A DNA stretch of 64,000 bases, taken from the NCBI GenBank assembly GCA_949126835.1, contig OX421497.1, positions 2,906,271 through 2,970,270 of the forward strand. The letters are read 5' to 3'. The first letter of the stretch is position 1. Each line of letters opens with the position of its first letter. A program made the translations under genes and the position numbers. The notes beneath the pieces are model-generated. The model was given only the letters and a program-made list of their open reading frames with translations. It was not told the DNA's origin and did no database searches. Positions 1 through 10,860 of this stretch are shown one piece after another. The DNA is from Anisus vortex. Lineage: Eukaryota; Mollusca; Gastropoda; Planorbidae.

Positions 1-172
1 TGTAATTTACAAGTCAGTCATAAAATATTGACTTGTATAAGGGGCAAGGGTGTTAACTCTCATCAGCAATACGACCCATTGAAAAGACAAGAGTTTCTGT
101 TGAATCACAGCTTCTTGGACTTATGATTTGGAGGCCTTGAGATGAACTCTTTGGATATTACTAGGATTGTGG

Positions 173-417
173 GGGCACAGTTGCCGAGCTGGCAGCGCGT
201 AGGTTGTGGGCTAGAGTCCTGGTGAAGGCTTAGGATTTATTCCGGGAGTGGAGGGTGTTCCTGAATCTAAGCCAAATCTGATGTGTGCATGGCTTTAGTA
301 AAGGCGGCAGGGCATTGTGCTGGCCACACAATCCCCTAGTAAGCCGTGGCCACAGAAACTGTGGTGAACGCTGCTTCACCGATGATCAATTAGGTCCGAA
401 GGGTACTTTACTTTACT
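173..417 (+). repeat. SINE-A copy, tRNA-derived, degraded head
   Basis: The left part is a mutated tRNA-like head with the core GCCGAGCTGGCAGCGCG, a damaged box A. It is followed by the SINE-A body (GGAGGGTGT, then GGGCATTGTGCTGGCCAC, then GTGGCCACAGAAACT) and a terminal tail of the (ACTTT)n type. The same body recurs at many other places in this window on both strands, which is what defines the family. Box B is degenerate, so this copy is probably transcriptionally dead. Confidence 0.75.
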
Positions 418-592
418 ATTACCGGTAATAAAGTGTCTGACAGTGAGTGTGTGCGTGTGTGCGGGTAATTATATGCTTTGTATAAGGCTAAGTGTGTATA
501 AATTGTATAAGTACAATTACAATTTGAGCAGATTTTGGCGTCGTTACATTACCAATTAAAAACAAAATCAGTTCCGAGAAGTCATAAAGTTA

Positions 593-955
593 CTCTAGAC
601 CAGGGGTCGGGAACCCATGGCTCGCGAGCCAGATGTGGCTCTTTTGATGGCTGCATCTGGCTCGCAGACAAATGTTCGATTATTAAAATAATGCTTTTTT
701 TTACATTTTGATCTACATATTAATTGCATATCAATATTTCATTCTACAAATGAGCTAAAGTCTACTGCAGCTCAGCATCAGAAGAATTCAGAGACATAAT
801 TATTGTACTTTTAGTGTTGAAATTACACAAAATACACACATTTACTTGAATTTTTTGTTTTAAAGATAATGTATGGCTCTCACAGAATTACTTTTCAAAA
901 TATGTGGTGTCCATGGCTCTCTAAGACAAAACGGTTCCCGACCCCTGCTCTAGAC
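593..955. mobile_element. hAT-type MITE with 8-bp target duplication
   Basis: The element proper is 601-947 (347 bp). It has 15-bp terminal inverted repeats, CAGGGGTCGGGAACC at the left and its exact complement GGTTCCCGACCCCTG at the right. It is flanked by the perfect 8-bp duplication CTCTAGAC (593-600 and 948-955). An 8-bp duplication with ends beginning CAG is the signature of hAT transposons. The interior is AT-rich and has no transposase. The open frame that crosses its right end has no coding character. Confidence 0.92.
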
Positions 956-2201
956 ATTATCGAATACCCACAAACCCCCACCTTCCTCTTCCCACAAATT
1001 TTGTTGAATCCTTGCTTTAAAAAAAAATCAATGATTGCCTCCCCTGAGTGCGTGTATCTAAAAAGGGGAGGTAAAAACCTTTTTTTAAAAACTCTTTCTT
1101 GACAAGAGTGACCAAACCTGTAAACATTTTTTTTTATTACAATTCTGTTTTTATGACATTCTCTACTGGGGTCCGCAGTATAATGGACAAACTTGGACCG
1201 CAAGCACGCATGCGCGTGACCTCACTGTTCTCTTTACAAAACACGTTAGGCGTTTAAAGAGAGAAAATAAGGGGGGAAGCAATCCAAAAGGGGAGAGAAG
1301 TCTGACTATTTCGTGAGTTGTAGACCCTTTTTATTTTTATTTATTCTTCTTTATGTCTCCTAAGCTATTGACTTAGCTGATATTTTTTTTTTGGTCAGAG
1401 TTGTCCGACTAACTACACACGAGCATCCGCACACGTGAACACACACACAGACAACAAACATGGAGGCGAAAAGGTTCTAAATACATTAGCGCGTTCCCAT
1501 GGTTACGTCTGAGTGAGACGCCTGATTATTAACTTATATGTTACATTAAGAAAGTACCAGCCCTATAAAGGGTTTAACTAAATGTCTTTTTTATTAATAT
1601 TGTTTATTCTTTCGTGGATACTAATAGGAACATCGTTTGGTCACGTGGTTTATCAAACAAGACAAAGAGACAAAGACGAAACAAACGGAGAAACAAATTG
1701 TCAAAAGACTACGTAAGCAAAAAGAAAATGACTCGCTGTTTCAATTTATATAGATCAGTTACACATTCATATTTAATAATATATAGAATGATTGTAGGCG
1801 TCAGACATAAGCGGATTTCCGGTGTCAGTTTCGTGACAGCCAATCAGTGCGTATTATACAGCGACCGATGAATCTGTTATAATTGATTGACGGCGATGAC
1901 AACCGTCAATAAAGATGACGCAGTCAAGATGATATCTGTGCCTCTATTACAACTCCTTCATTTCAATGTTTCTTTGTGTGTGAGTCAATAGTTTTTTTTT
2001 TATATACCTGGGAATAAGCTTATTGTTATTGTTATGGAAAGTACACAACTTTATGTTCGAAACATTTCAAAATTCCAAATTCTTTGATAAGTATATTTAT
2101 TTTTTGAAATTAAGTTCGGGTCCTGGATCAGCTGTGCCATTTTCAATAGTATACCCTACGGTCCACGGATAATTCTTGCTATAAAAAATGTCCGTTTTGT
2201 C
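956..2201. other. Unassigned, mostly non-repetitive sequence
   Basis: I recognise no gene here. The stretch is higher in complexity than its surroundings and contains CpG-bearing patches (about 1190-1230, 1490-1520). At 1493-1506 GTTCCCATGGTTAC resembles an RFX X-box with one mismatch. At about 1840-1915 there is CCAAT-like AGCCAATCA, a TATA-like stretch and then AATAAAG. That order would suit an old solo LTR or a promoter, but no flanking duplication was found. The open frames are short and have no recognisable motif. Confidence 0.3.
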
Positions 2202-2405
2202 ACCTTATCTTATCTTATATATTGCAGACGCTCCTTCTATTAAGAAGATTATTGCGTCCTACGCTCTTCCGTGGTCCGAGTCTAGTCGTGCCTTTTTATT
2301 AATGTCTTAAATGATGTTAAGTCACTGGTTTTCCTGGTTTGTTCAGGCAACCCATTCCATGCCCGAATGCCACTCGGGAAGAAATAGTTACTTATATGCT
2401 CCTTC
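2202..2405 (-). repeat. LINE-tail-like dispersed repeat T1
   Basis: Read on the minus strand this ends in GCGTCTGCAATATATAAGAT followed by (AAGAT)n. It contains the family marker GCGTAGGACGCAATAATCTT. Further T1 copies lie near 25.0, 50.0, 54.5, 55.1, 59.7, 60.0 and 61.3 kb. The constant 3' end with a simple-repeat tail suggests the 3' region of a non-LTR retrotransposon. No open frame is attached here, so the parent element is not identified. Confidence 0.65.
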
Positions 2406-2859
2406 TCTTTGATGTCTATACATTTAGATCTAAGTACTTTTTTTTTTAAACACATTTATAATTATATCATTAGTTTTCTTCTGTATTCTTTCGTATTTAA
2501 AATTCTAACTCTATAGTTCCATCCTTATTTTGCTTTTTATTATATCCACTTTTTTGTTCTATCTTTAAGTTTCTATTTTGCAATGTTTTTTTTCTATTTT
2601 TTTTACTCATATATCTTTTTTTCTCTATCTTTATTATGCTAGTTATTCTTAGCCCATCTTCATTGTTCTATCTTTATTCTGCATAGATTCATTTGTTCTT
2701 ATTTACGATAGATTATATCTTTTTTTTTCTTTAGTGTGTCGGTAGTTATGATTTCGATCGATCAAGAAGATTAGATGGCCTGCCACAAAGCCCAGCACAG
2801 ACCAGCTCACACCACTATGGGCATACAGTTATGTACAAGTGCTCACCCGTACAAATACA
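2406..2859. other. T-rich low-complexity stretch
   Basis: Mostly T/C-rich sequence with repeated TTCTATCTTTAT-like words. No gene, transposon end or RNA gene is visible. Confidence 0.5.
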
Positions 2860-2985
2860 CTCGCACACACATGGACATAATATATACACACATACTTACA
2901 CATATACGTAATATATGCACACAGACACACAACACACATACATACATACATACACACACATATACACACACATATAACATATGTA
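2860..2985. repeat. CA/TACA-rich microsatellite
   Basis: An irregular alternation of CA, TACA and ATAC units. The 71-codon frame that crosses it reads His/Thr-rich peptide and is a by-product of the repeat. Confidence 0.8.
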
Positions 2986-3280
2986 TCTAAGTAAGTGGAG
3001 CAAAAACACAGACGTACTCGTCTTTACCATAATGGCATACTTACACACATATATAAACAAATACACACAGTTAGCACATATAATTTATTGAGCAGATATA
3101 ATTGAGTGTGAATGTCTAGGCCAGCGCTCCACAAACTGTCTAGTTCTATAGACAGGCAAAACGTTTCTGTACGAAGCTTGGAGCAGTGTGACGGTATGTT
3201 TATTTTTTGGGGAATGTCTTTTTGAGTAGCAGTTATACGAGTAATTTGTTACAACGGTTTAAAAGTACATAGTTGGTTTT

Positions 3281-3426
3281 CAGGTTGTTGCACATTACAT
3301 AATATTATAACAGGATAATGCATCAGGGACACCCTCAAGTCCCTGGGGAAAAAATCCTAGCCTTCACCAGGATTCGAACCCAGGACCTTCGGTACGACAG
3401 CCGAATGCGCTTCCGCTCGGCCACCG
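3281..3426 (-). repeat. SINE-A copy with alternative tail (tail B)
   Basis: The minus strand carries an intact tRNA-like head with box A GGCCGAGCGG and box B GGTTCGAATCC, followed by the usual GAGGGTGTCCCTGA. The downstream part then switches to a different tail (ATGCATTATCCTGTT, then GTTGCACATT on the opposite strand). The same tail is found in the copy at 4.74 kb. This is a second tail type on the same head. Confidence 0.85.
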
Positions 3427-3454
3427 ATGAATGAAAAGCACGATGAATATAAAA

Positions 3455-3535
3455 TTAACCCTTACAGTCCCGGGCGCGTATATAGCGGAACTGAAGGAAG
3501 CATAGATAGAAGTAGGTCGGTACGGGAAGGGTTAA
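3455..3535 (+). mobile_element. piggyBac-like 73-bp MITE, copy 1
   Basis: The element is 3459-3531. It starts CCCTTACAGTCCCGG and ends GTACGGGAAGGG, giving imperfect inverted repeats with CCCTT/AAGGG termini. It is flanked on both sides by TTAA (3455-3458, 3532-3535). TTAA duplication and CCC...GGG ends fit piggyBac. Near-identical copies are at 21.66 kb (inverted) and 63.84 kb. Confidence 0.85.
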
Positions 3536-4071
3536 ATAAATAATCAGTAAGCTACTACAACTATCAAAACAAAGAACTAACATAAATGGTGGCAGCGGTG
3601 TGATTTGAAAATTCAAACCGATAAATATAACTCATGGTAAGTATCCAAAATGATCCTCTCATGAACTCATGAACGCGAACGCTTGCTTAACACCGCGCCA
3701 ACCACATTGATCTATTCATCTTTGAACCAACTATACAGCAACAAATAAGTCTGTCAAAATTTCAATGCCAAAAAAAAAAAAAAGGAATGAGAATTCTATA
3801 CAGCTTCATATTTCAAGACCAGGGTATCTCGCATCTACATTGTCAGACCCTTCAGAATGAATCTCCAAATCAGTGCGCTTGCTGAATGAGTCAAACTCGA
3901 TGCCTTTTCTAGAGAATGGAGCGGAAGTGGCATTGTATCGTTTTTGTAAGGAGATATGGGAGACGGCACATATCATGATGGCCGATGCACTGGATGGATG
4001 TAGTTTGAACAGGATGGTTTGCTAATGATGTTGTTTTCTTTATAAAACCTCGTTCTGTCATTCTAACATTA
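3536..4071. other. No gene recognised
   Basis: Ordinary AT-rich sequence with one poly(A) run near 3768-3783. I see no repeat family, open frame or RNA gene here. Confidence 0.4.
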
Positions 4072-4497
4072 TGTCTATCTATCTAACTACCTAACTACTT
4101 ATCTATCTATCTATCTTTACATATCTATCTATAAATCTATCTTTCTATTTATCTTTCTATCTACCTAACTACCTACCCACTTATCTATCTATCTATCTTT
4201 ACATATCTATCTATCAATCTAACGTTTTATTTATATTTCTATTTATGTACCTAATTACCTACCTATTTATATTTTGTTATATATTTACACTTATCTTTCA
4301 ATCTATCTATCTTTCTATTTATCTTTATATCTACATATCTACTTACCTACTTATATCTCTACTTATCTATCTATCGATCTATATATATATCATCAATCTA
4401 TCAATATATTTATCTATCTATATATCTATCTAACCTAACCTATCTAACTTACCTGCCTCCTTATCTATTCATGTATTAATCTATCTATATATCCATC
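4072..4497. repeat. (ATCT)n-type microsatellite, degenerate
   Basis: About 0.4 kb of ATCT, CTAC and CTTT tetranucleotide variants. The 62-codon frame inside reads Tyr/Ile/Ser/Leu and is repeat-derived. Confidence 0.9.
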
Positions 4498-4737
4498 CGC
4501 CCCGCCCTCTCTTTTTATAAAATATTGATCATATCCTGTATCATATACACAGAGACAATTTTCAAAAGATTGGCAGACAGACAAGCCAAACTGAAAGACG
4601 TATACACAGCTTGTGAGGCATACAGAAAAATAGACAAGTCAAATACATAGATACCAGATGAACAGAGTTATATATAGAGTTTCTCACACGTCCACGTAAA
4701 GGTCATCAACGAATTCTAAGCAACTCAATTTTAATAT

Positions 4738-4965
4738 GGGGCACGGTAGCCGAGCGGCAGCGCGTTCAACTGGCGATCCGAAGGTCCTGGGTTCGAGCGG
4801 CAGCGCGTTCGAATGGCGATCCGAAGGTCCAAGGTTCGAATCCTGGTGGAGGCTAGGATTTTTCCCAGTACTTGAGGGTGTCCCTGATGCATTATCCTGT
4901 TATAATATTATGTAATGTGCAACAACCTGAAAACCCTTAGCCCTATGCGCACTTTACTTTACTTG
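4738..4965 (+). repeat. SINE-A copy, tail B, with duplicated head
   Basis: The tRNA-like head occurs twice in direct succession: GCCGAGCGGCAGCGCG, a box B-like GGGTTCGAG, then again CGGCAGCGCG and GGTTCGAATCC. Tail B follows, and the copy closes with the (ACTTT)n terminus also used by tail A copies. The head duplication may come from slippage or template switching during reverse transcription. Confidence 0.85.
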
Positions 4966-5383
4966 TTCAATCTTTAAGATACACATATTTTCATTAGATC
5001 TATAGCTTCTCCGAGAAACTCATCCATTAAAGAAAATCATCCTTCCAAGAAATAACAACAAAGATCTATTTCTATTGTGGGATTTTTACTGACAGAATAC
5101 ATAACTAATGTCCAAGTGTATTGGGACAATACATAATTGAAGACTGCGTAGAGAGACTCTGTGTTGACCTAATTACCGTATTTACCCGTGCATGCACTAA
5201 TTCGTTCTTTAACGCCATCTCAATTATTGTCCCAGGGTTCCGTTTCACGCCAACATGGTCTCATCGCTTCATCGATTCTGGACAAATTATTGTCTTTGGA
5301 CAGTAATTACAAGTTGTTGTGTTTTTTTTTCATTTTTTTTTTAAAATACATTTTCAATAATTAATGTATTATTAAACTGTCAG

Positions 5384-5690
5384 AGTGGCCGAGCGGCAGC
5401 GCAGTCGACTGGCGTACTGAAGAGCCTGTGTTTGAATCCTGGTGAAGGCTAACAAAATTTTCCCGGGTCTGGAGGGTGTCCAAATTGATCACAGGGCCAG
5501 TAAAGCAAGCGTTCACCAGTTTCTGTGGACACGGTATACTAGGGGATGTGTGCCCAGCACAATGCCCAGCCGCCTTTTTTTTTTCCCCAACTAATGTCAG
5601 GAAGCCATCAGAGCTGGGTAGACTCAGGGATTCGAACCCAGGACCTTCGGTACGTCAGCCAAACACGCTGCTTCGGGCACCGTGCCCCAC
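5384..5690. repeat. Inverted pair of SINE-A copies
   Basis: A plus-strand head (5384-5481, box A GTGGCCGAGCGG, box B-like GTTTGAATCC, ending GGAGGGTGTCC) is joined without spacer to a minus-strand copy (5482-5690). The minus copy runs from its tail to its own head. The two heads form an inverted repeat around the tail sequence and could fold back. The 101-codon frame across the pair is a chance frame inside SINE sequence. Confidence 0.85.
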
Positions 5691-5807
5691 AATAACGAAC
5701 AGACTACATATTAATTACAACACATTGCGCAGGTCTTGGCTAGACGCCACACTTTTCTTAGCTGTTGTTGCAGAAACTTAACAACTATGCTGTTCAGGCC
5801 CCACGAG

Positions 5808-6000
5808 AGGGGTGTACAGCCGGTACGCCGTACCGGGGCCCATAAGAGTTTAGGGGGCCCATGAATATTACAATTTAAAATTAAATTGGCAATTACGCAA
5901 GTATTTTTTAATTGTTGCAATAAAGCTAAGAGGAGATGCCCCAAAACCTCCTACAATCTCACGTGGCGTTGGGGGCCCTTCATTTTGGTATTCTTTTTAT
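5808..6000. mobile_element. Possible fragment of a hAT end rich in GGGCCC
   Basis: GGGGCCCATAAGAG, GGGGGCCCATGAA and GGGGGCCCTTC resemble the sub-terminal GGGCCCCC words of the hAT element at 50.75 kb. No matching second end or target duplication was found, so this is tentative. Confidence 0.25.
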
Positions 6001-6180
6001 TGTGTACTTGAACATTTTGTTAAATTTGCAAAGAAGCCTCTAGTTGTAATATAGGGCCTATTGTTTTTCGATAGCATTTAGGATATCTTTTTTATTTTGC
6101 TTTCTCCAGAGACACTTACAAATATAGACATATGAGCCCTACAGGCTTACAGTTCTCCCTGTTAGCTTAGTAGCCTAGGC

Positions 6181-6530
6181 CAGGGGACGACAACCTAAAG
6201 CACGCGTGCCACACATGGCACGCAGAGCGATTTTAGATGGCACGCGAGAGACCTCCAAAAGTTGTTTCCTGTTGATTTTTTTCAATAATTGAATGAGGAG
6301 GCACTAACTGTTGAAGCCGATGTTTCTGAATGGCGAGCGATACATTTCAGTGAGTTGAACTTGCTTTTACAAGGACGTGGCCAAACAGCACTCGACTGTT
6401 CGACCACCGGAATGGATTTGCATTGAAACTGGACAAATCTTGCACGTTAAGTCAATTTCAAAACACTTAACTACTTGTAATTCCATAATTTATGCCATAT
6501 ATTAAATAGATAGAGAGGAGTTTTATAAAC
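6181..6530 (+). pseudogene. hAT transposon 5' end with decayed transposase
   Basis: The left end CAGGGGACGACAACC and the following GCACGC-rich block (GGCACGCAGAGCGATTTT) match the GCACGC MITE family seen at 18.98, 19.52, 45.3 and 62.6 kb. Further in, at about 6333-6400, one frame reads WRAIHFSELNLLLQGRGQT. This fits the LN-x-x-LQG segment of hAT transposases of the SCAND3/ZBED type. Stops and frame changes follow, and no 3' end was found. It is a relic with no intact protein and a plausible relative of the autonomous parent of the GCACGC MITEs. Confidence 0.6.
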
Positions 6531-7979
6531 AAAGACTAGCCTTTCAAATTTATGGACTCTTGTTATTTACTCCACATAAAGTCTGACTGGATTTATCCAT
6601 ATACAACCATCTTAGATGTGGATCTGTTTTTTTAAGTCGAGGGATATTGACCATTTAAAATGCAGCAAGTTGAATTTTAAACACAAAAATGCTAGATTTT
6701 TATAAAGAAATAATAATTAAAAAGTAATATTAGTTTTTATTTTAAAAGAAGGGAGATAATTAAGCCGTTTTGTATGTTTTTTTGCTCTAATATGTCCAAT
6801 ATGTTTCATATTTTTCTTTATAAAAACATTAATGGCTCTTACAATTATAGTTTTAAAATTTATAAAATTGTGTAAGTTATTTGAAAAGTATATAAATATT
6901 ATATGACTAAAGAATTTATAATAAAATGTGTACATTTTTAAACATTACATTAACTACCAAGTTTGTATGATTACAATGTCTCTACACCGCTCAACGATAG
7001 CACGAAAATATTTACTGCTGTGTAATAATAATTTAAGAGAATATCTCAGTAAAACTGAGATCGAAATACGATTAATGTATAGCAGGTACCAGATCCATAT
7101 CTCGAATCACGATAACTAAATGATAATTTTAGGCGTTAATTAACTATCAAAATGTGAAAGTTTAGTAATAAAATTCTGTATTCTGGATGATAACCAGGAA
7201 CTCGTTTTTTTTTTAAAGTTAAATATTAAACGCTCTAAAGAGATCTCGTACCGGCATCTTTTTTTTCTCTCGAGGGCCCTGATGCTGTTATAATCCTTAA
7301 AAAAATTTGATTTCAATACCGAAATGATCGCTTTAAATAGGTTAAAAATTCTTTGGCTTATTTTTTAAGTTTCAAACGATAGAGAGCATGTTAACATTGT
7401 TTGCACGGCAAACGATTTACTGTAGTTTTCAATCCATCATTTGAACCAATTACAACCTTAATGGCTGTAATTAAAATTAAGAGTGTTGATAAAATAAAAA
7501 TAGAACAGATCGAACGGAATGAGCGATTCATATAAATGCTTATGAGTTTACACGCTTGGAGCATTTAAAAAAACGAACAAAAAAAAACGCACTAAAAACA
7601 TGGGACAGAGGGAGAGAGAGAATATGCCCCAATTAAAGTCAGATACCCTTTAGGGGAAATCGTACCCACAAACTTGGGTGTGCCTTAAATTCTGGCTGTT
7701 CTGGCAGCTGTTGAACGATATCGACAACAGCATCAGCTCTACGTTTAAAAAAGAAAACAGGGGGCTAGAATGTTATCGCTCTATTTATTTATTTTTGGGG
7801 TTAAGAAATGAGTGAATCAAAGAATCAATCTCTTGTAGGATCCCATAGGCTGGTCCTGTGATCTACTTCTTAACTTGTTTTCTGCTAAGTGGTTTCTGGT
7901 GTAAATGTAGCGGGTAATTAAATAACATTTTCTGTTCATACACTGAATTATAGACTTGTACAGTTCGTTATATTTGTAT
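6531..7979. other. AT-rich sequence without recognised genes
   Basis: Strongly AT-rich, with short frames of 63-72 codons that show no motif. An AATAAAATG occurs near 6919. Nothing repeated elsewhere in the window was seen. Confidence 0.4.
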
Positions 7980-8215
7980 CTATTTATCTATCAGCCTATT
8001 AATCTATTAATCTATCAATCTATAAATCTATAAATCTATCAATCTATCAATCTATCAATCTATCAATATATCAATCTATAAATCTATAAATCTATCAATC
8101 TTTCAATCTATCAATTTATCAATCTATCAGCCTAGCAGCCTAGCAGCCTAGCAGCCTAGCAGCCTATCAATCTATCAATCTATCAATCTATCTATCAATC
8201 TATCTAGAAATATAT
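7980..8215. repeat. (ATCT/ATCA)n microsatellite with embedded 8-bp repeat
   Basis: TATCAATC/TATAAATC units. At 8128-8166 there is a clean 8-bp tandem array of CAGCCTAG. Confidence 0.9.
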
Positions 8216-8564
8216 AAGCCTACATAGTATATTATTCACCTAGTAGACTCCCACTACTTGGATATAACAAACATGTTTGTGCCTACAGTTGCAGGACTTA
8301 GAAAGGGAAGGGGAGAGACAGGAAGTCTGGAAGCGGCCTTAAGTTTATTGATTATCTTCATTATGCTTGGGAATTGGCGTGGGTGTCTGGAGGGGGATAG
8401 TGTGTCTGCGGGGGGACGGGGCGCCGATGGGAAGAGAGGTTTTTGCAAATCAAAAATTGGTAATTTCTGCCCACTTCCTTTTGCTTGAGTTCGAATTGAA
8501 CAGAGCTGGGTTTAAGCAAACACTTGTCTTTGTATCTGTCACTATTTTTTGTTAGGTTATCCAA

Positions 8565-8665
8565 TCTGTGCCAATCTCTCTCTCTTTCTTTCTTTCTTTC
8601 TCTCTTTCTCTCTTCTCTCTGTCTAGTGACATATCTTTGTATCAGTCTCTATCTCTCTTTTTCTC
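8565..8665. repeat. CT-rich tract
   Basis: TCTCTC and TTTC units, with the variant CTGTCTAGTG. Low complexity only. Confidence 0.7.
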
Positions 8666-8779
8666 TGTAGCTCTTCTTTAATGACAAAATTGGCACCCAT
8701 CAAGTCTTTGCTATTGTGTCCAATTAAACAGTTTTTTTTATTGATTTCTCTTTCCATGGAGTGCGAAGATGGAGATGGT

Positions 8780-8990
8780 AAGGTCTATGCTGGATTTTTT
8801 TCCGGGTCCGGAGGGTGTCCCTGAGTTTACTCATATCTGATGATTACCTGACCTTAGTTGGGGGTAAAGTAAAGGCGGGAGTGCATTGTGCTGGCCAAAC
8901 AATCACCTAATATGCCATGGACACAAAAACTCTAAAGCTGCTTCACCGGCCCTATGCATCAATTTGATCCGAAGGGTACATTACTTACTT
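8780..8990 (+). repeat. SINE-A copy, 5'-truncated
   Basis: The head is missing. The copy starts near GGATTTTTTTCCGGGTCCGG and contains the body words GGAGGGTGTCCCTGAG and GCATTGTGCTGGCCA. It ends with CCGAAGGGTACATTACTTAC. 5' truncation is common in target-primed insertion. Confidence 0.75.
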
Positions 8991-9412
8991 AGTTCAAGTA
9001 AAAACAACTAACATAATTTAATTTCTATAATCCATAGACCCATTTCTGTGTGTTTTTTCTATCCAGTGCTTTGGCCTTCTATATAAAGTAGGTCACACTG
9101 GAGGCCAAAACAACCCATTCACTATAGCACTTACATAAGCAATCTCTGTATTTCTAAACTTGAAAACTTTTTTTTTCTTCAAATAAACATAGATCCCTCC
9201 CCGAACTGAGCATAAGTTAAAAAAAAAAAAAACAGACACACAACACAAAGTTACTGAATTTATGACGCAAAATTGTTTTCGGTCGAAATTTGAACAGAAG
9301 TGAATCGCAAAAGGGGGGCTAATTTCTTCAGATGATCGATGCCGTCATAATAAACATGCAACTATAACAACACAAGATGGCCAAAGATGAGATGTACGAG
9401 TACCTAAAATAA

Positions 9413-9613
9413 GTAAGTATCAGTGCCCTCACATAGGGAGGGGCAGAGGGTGGCATATGCCCGGGAGCGACACTTACAGGGGGGGGGGGGCGTCAAATGT
9501 AGTCTAAATATAGCAAATGTAGCACTAAACAAGCAGTTACAGTATGCAAGGGGGTGGCGCTAAAAATTTTGTCCTGGGGCGCTCCATAGGCTTGTAAAGG
9601 CTCTGGTAAGTAT
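9413..9613. mobile_element. 185-bp hAT-type MITE, copy 1
   Basis: The element is 9421-9605. It begins CAGTGCCCTCACATA and ends CTTGTAAAGGCTCTG, and is flanked by the exact 8-bp duplication GTAAGTAT (9413-9420, 9606-9613). A second copy of exactly the same length lies inverted at 49532-49716 with its own 8-bp duplication. The interior holds a 12-bp G run and no coding sequence. Confidence 0.92.
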
Positions 9614-9626
9614 TAATTATCGTATT

Positions 9627-10027
9627 CCATTCGGACCAAATGGATCCGAAAAACCGGTGAAGCAGGGTTCACCAGTTTTCGTGGCCACGGCATACTAAGT
9701 GGATTGCAAGGCCAGCACACTGCCCAGCTGCTTTTACTTTGTCCCAACTAATGTCAGGTACCCATCAAAGCTGGGACACCCTCCGATTCCGGGAACGAAT
9801 CCTAGCCTTCACCAGGATTCGAACCCACGACATTCGGTACGCCAGCCGAACGCGCTGCCGTTCGGCCAACGAGCCCCCTCCAAGAAATGTCAGGTACCCA
9901 TCAAAGCTCTGAACACTCAGGGACACCCTCGAGTCGTCCCGAGAATGAATCCTGGCCTTCACCATGATTCGAACCCAGGATTTTTGGTACACCAGCCAGA
10001 CGCGCTATCCGGTCGGCCACCGTCTGC
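9627..10027 (-). repeat. Two SINE-A copies in tandem
   Basis: A near full-length minus-strand copy (9627-9878) carries box A and box B (GGATTCGAACC on the plus strand). It is followed by a second minus-strand copy with a shortened tail (about 9885-10027). Short frames on both strands are chance frames in SINE sequence. Confidence 0.85.
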
Positions 10028-10855
10028 CATTAAAACCATATAAAACGCATTAATTATTTTTTACCTTAGCAAGTGCGAGTCCTTCCTGGAGTGCCACGGG
10101 TTTGTCTCCTGACCTCTGTAATTCTTCTTCAGAAGCGGGGCGCAAAGTTTATTCCCCATGGCAGTCAACTTTCGGGGGGCGCCGCCCACGCAGTTCACAT
10201 CCTCAAGCGAGCCCCGTTTCCCCGCGTGGCGTCGCTCATGACGTCAGAATCACACGTCACAACACACTTGAAGTAATCCGGCCAAGCTAATCGCCCGTTA
10301 ATCCAGTTACGTGACGTGGGATGGGAGATTATCGGATGAAGTCACACACGAACCAGAAATCCACACGGAGAAATAGTATCCACTATCCAATTTACTGGAC
10401 AACGCCCAGGAGCATATCCTTTGCGTCCAGTTATCAGTGCACGTCTCATGGACAACAAAAAGCAAGTTCAAACAGAAACACTATTGATACCTTTTCTGAA
10501 AAAAACACAGAAAAACATAGTGTCAATGACAAAAAGGTAGAAAGAAAACATCAATTTTCAAAGCATAATAATGAAATAAACAAAAAGAGAGATGTTTTAA
10601 TTAATTAACGATGATCAGTAAATGCATTTTCATATTAATTAAACCAATGTTTTGTTTTTAAACTTCATTAATGAAAGAGCTCTTTTCTCTAAATGGTTTT
10701 TCCATTAAAAAAAAATATGTTCTAGAAACTTAATTTAATTGTCCTAAAAATGGTTTTGGTCGTGACAAAATCAACAGAAAAACTTAATGCACGCGTCCAG
10801 GGCAGAATGATGTCTATCACGAAACAGCTAAACATTTGGCATTTAACATCATTAG
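10028..10855. other. Non-repetitive stretch with a CpG-rich patch
   Basis: 10070-10330 is GC-rich relative to its surroundings and contains a full CRE-like TGACGTCA at about 10239-10246 and two further TGACGT/ACGTCA half-like words near 10256 and 10312. The rest is AT-rich. A 95-codon frame at 10321-10608 has no recognisable motif. It could be a regulatory element, but no transcript evidence exists in the sequence. Confidence 0.3.
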
Positions 10856-10860
10856 ATATA

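Noticed and set aside
1560..1940. Solo LTR with CCAAT, TATA and AATAAA signals
   Set aside because: No target duplication and no second copy in the window. The signals alone are too weak.
3118..3280. hAT 5' end starting CAGCGCTCCACAAACTG
   Set aside because: No matching inverted end or target duplication could be found nearby.
3340..3426. Functional tRNA gene
   Set aside because: Box A and box B are present, but the cloverleaf does not close and the same sequence recurs as the head of many SINE copies.
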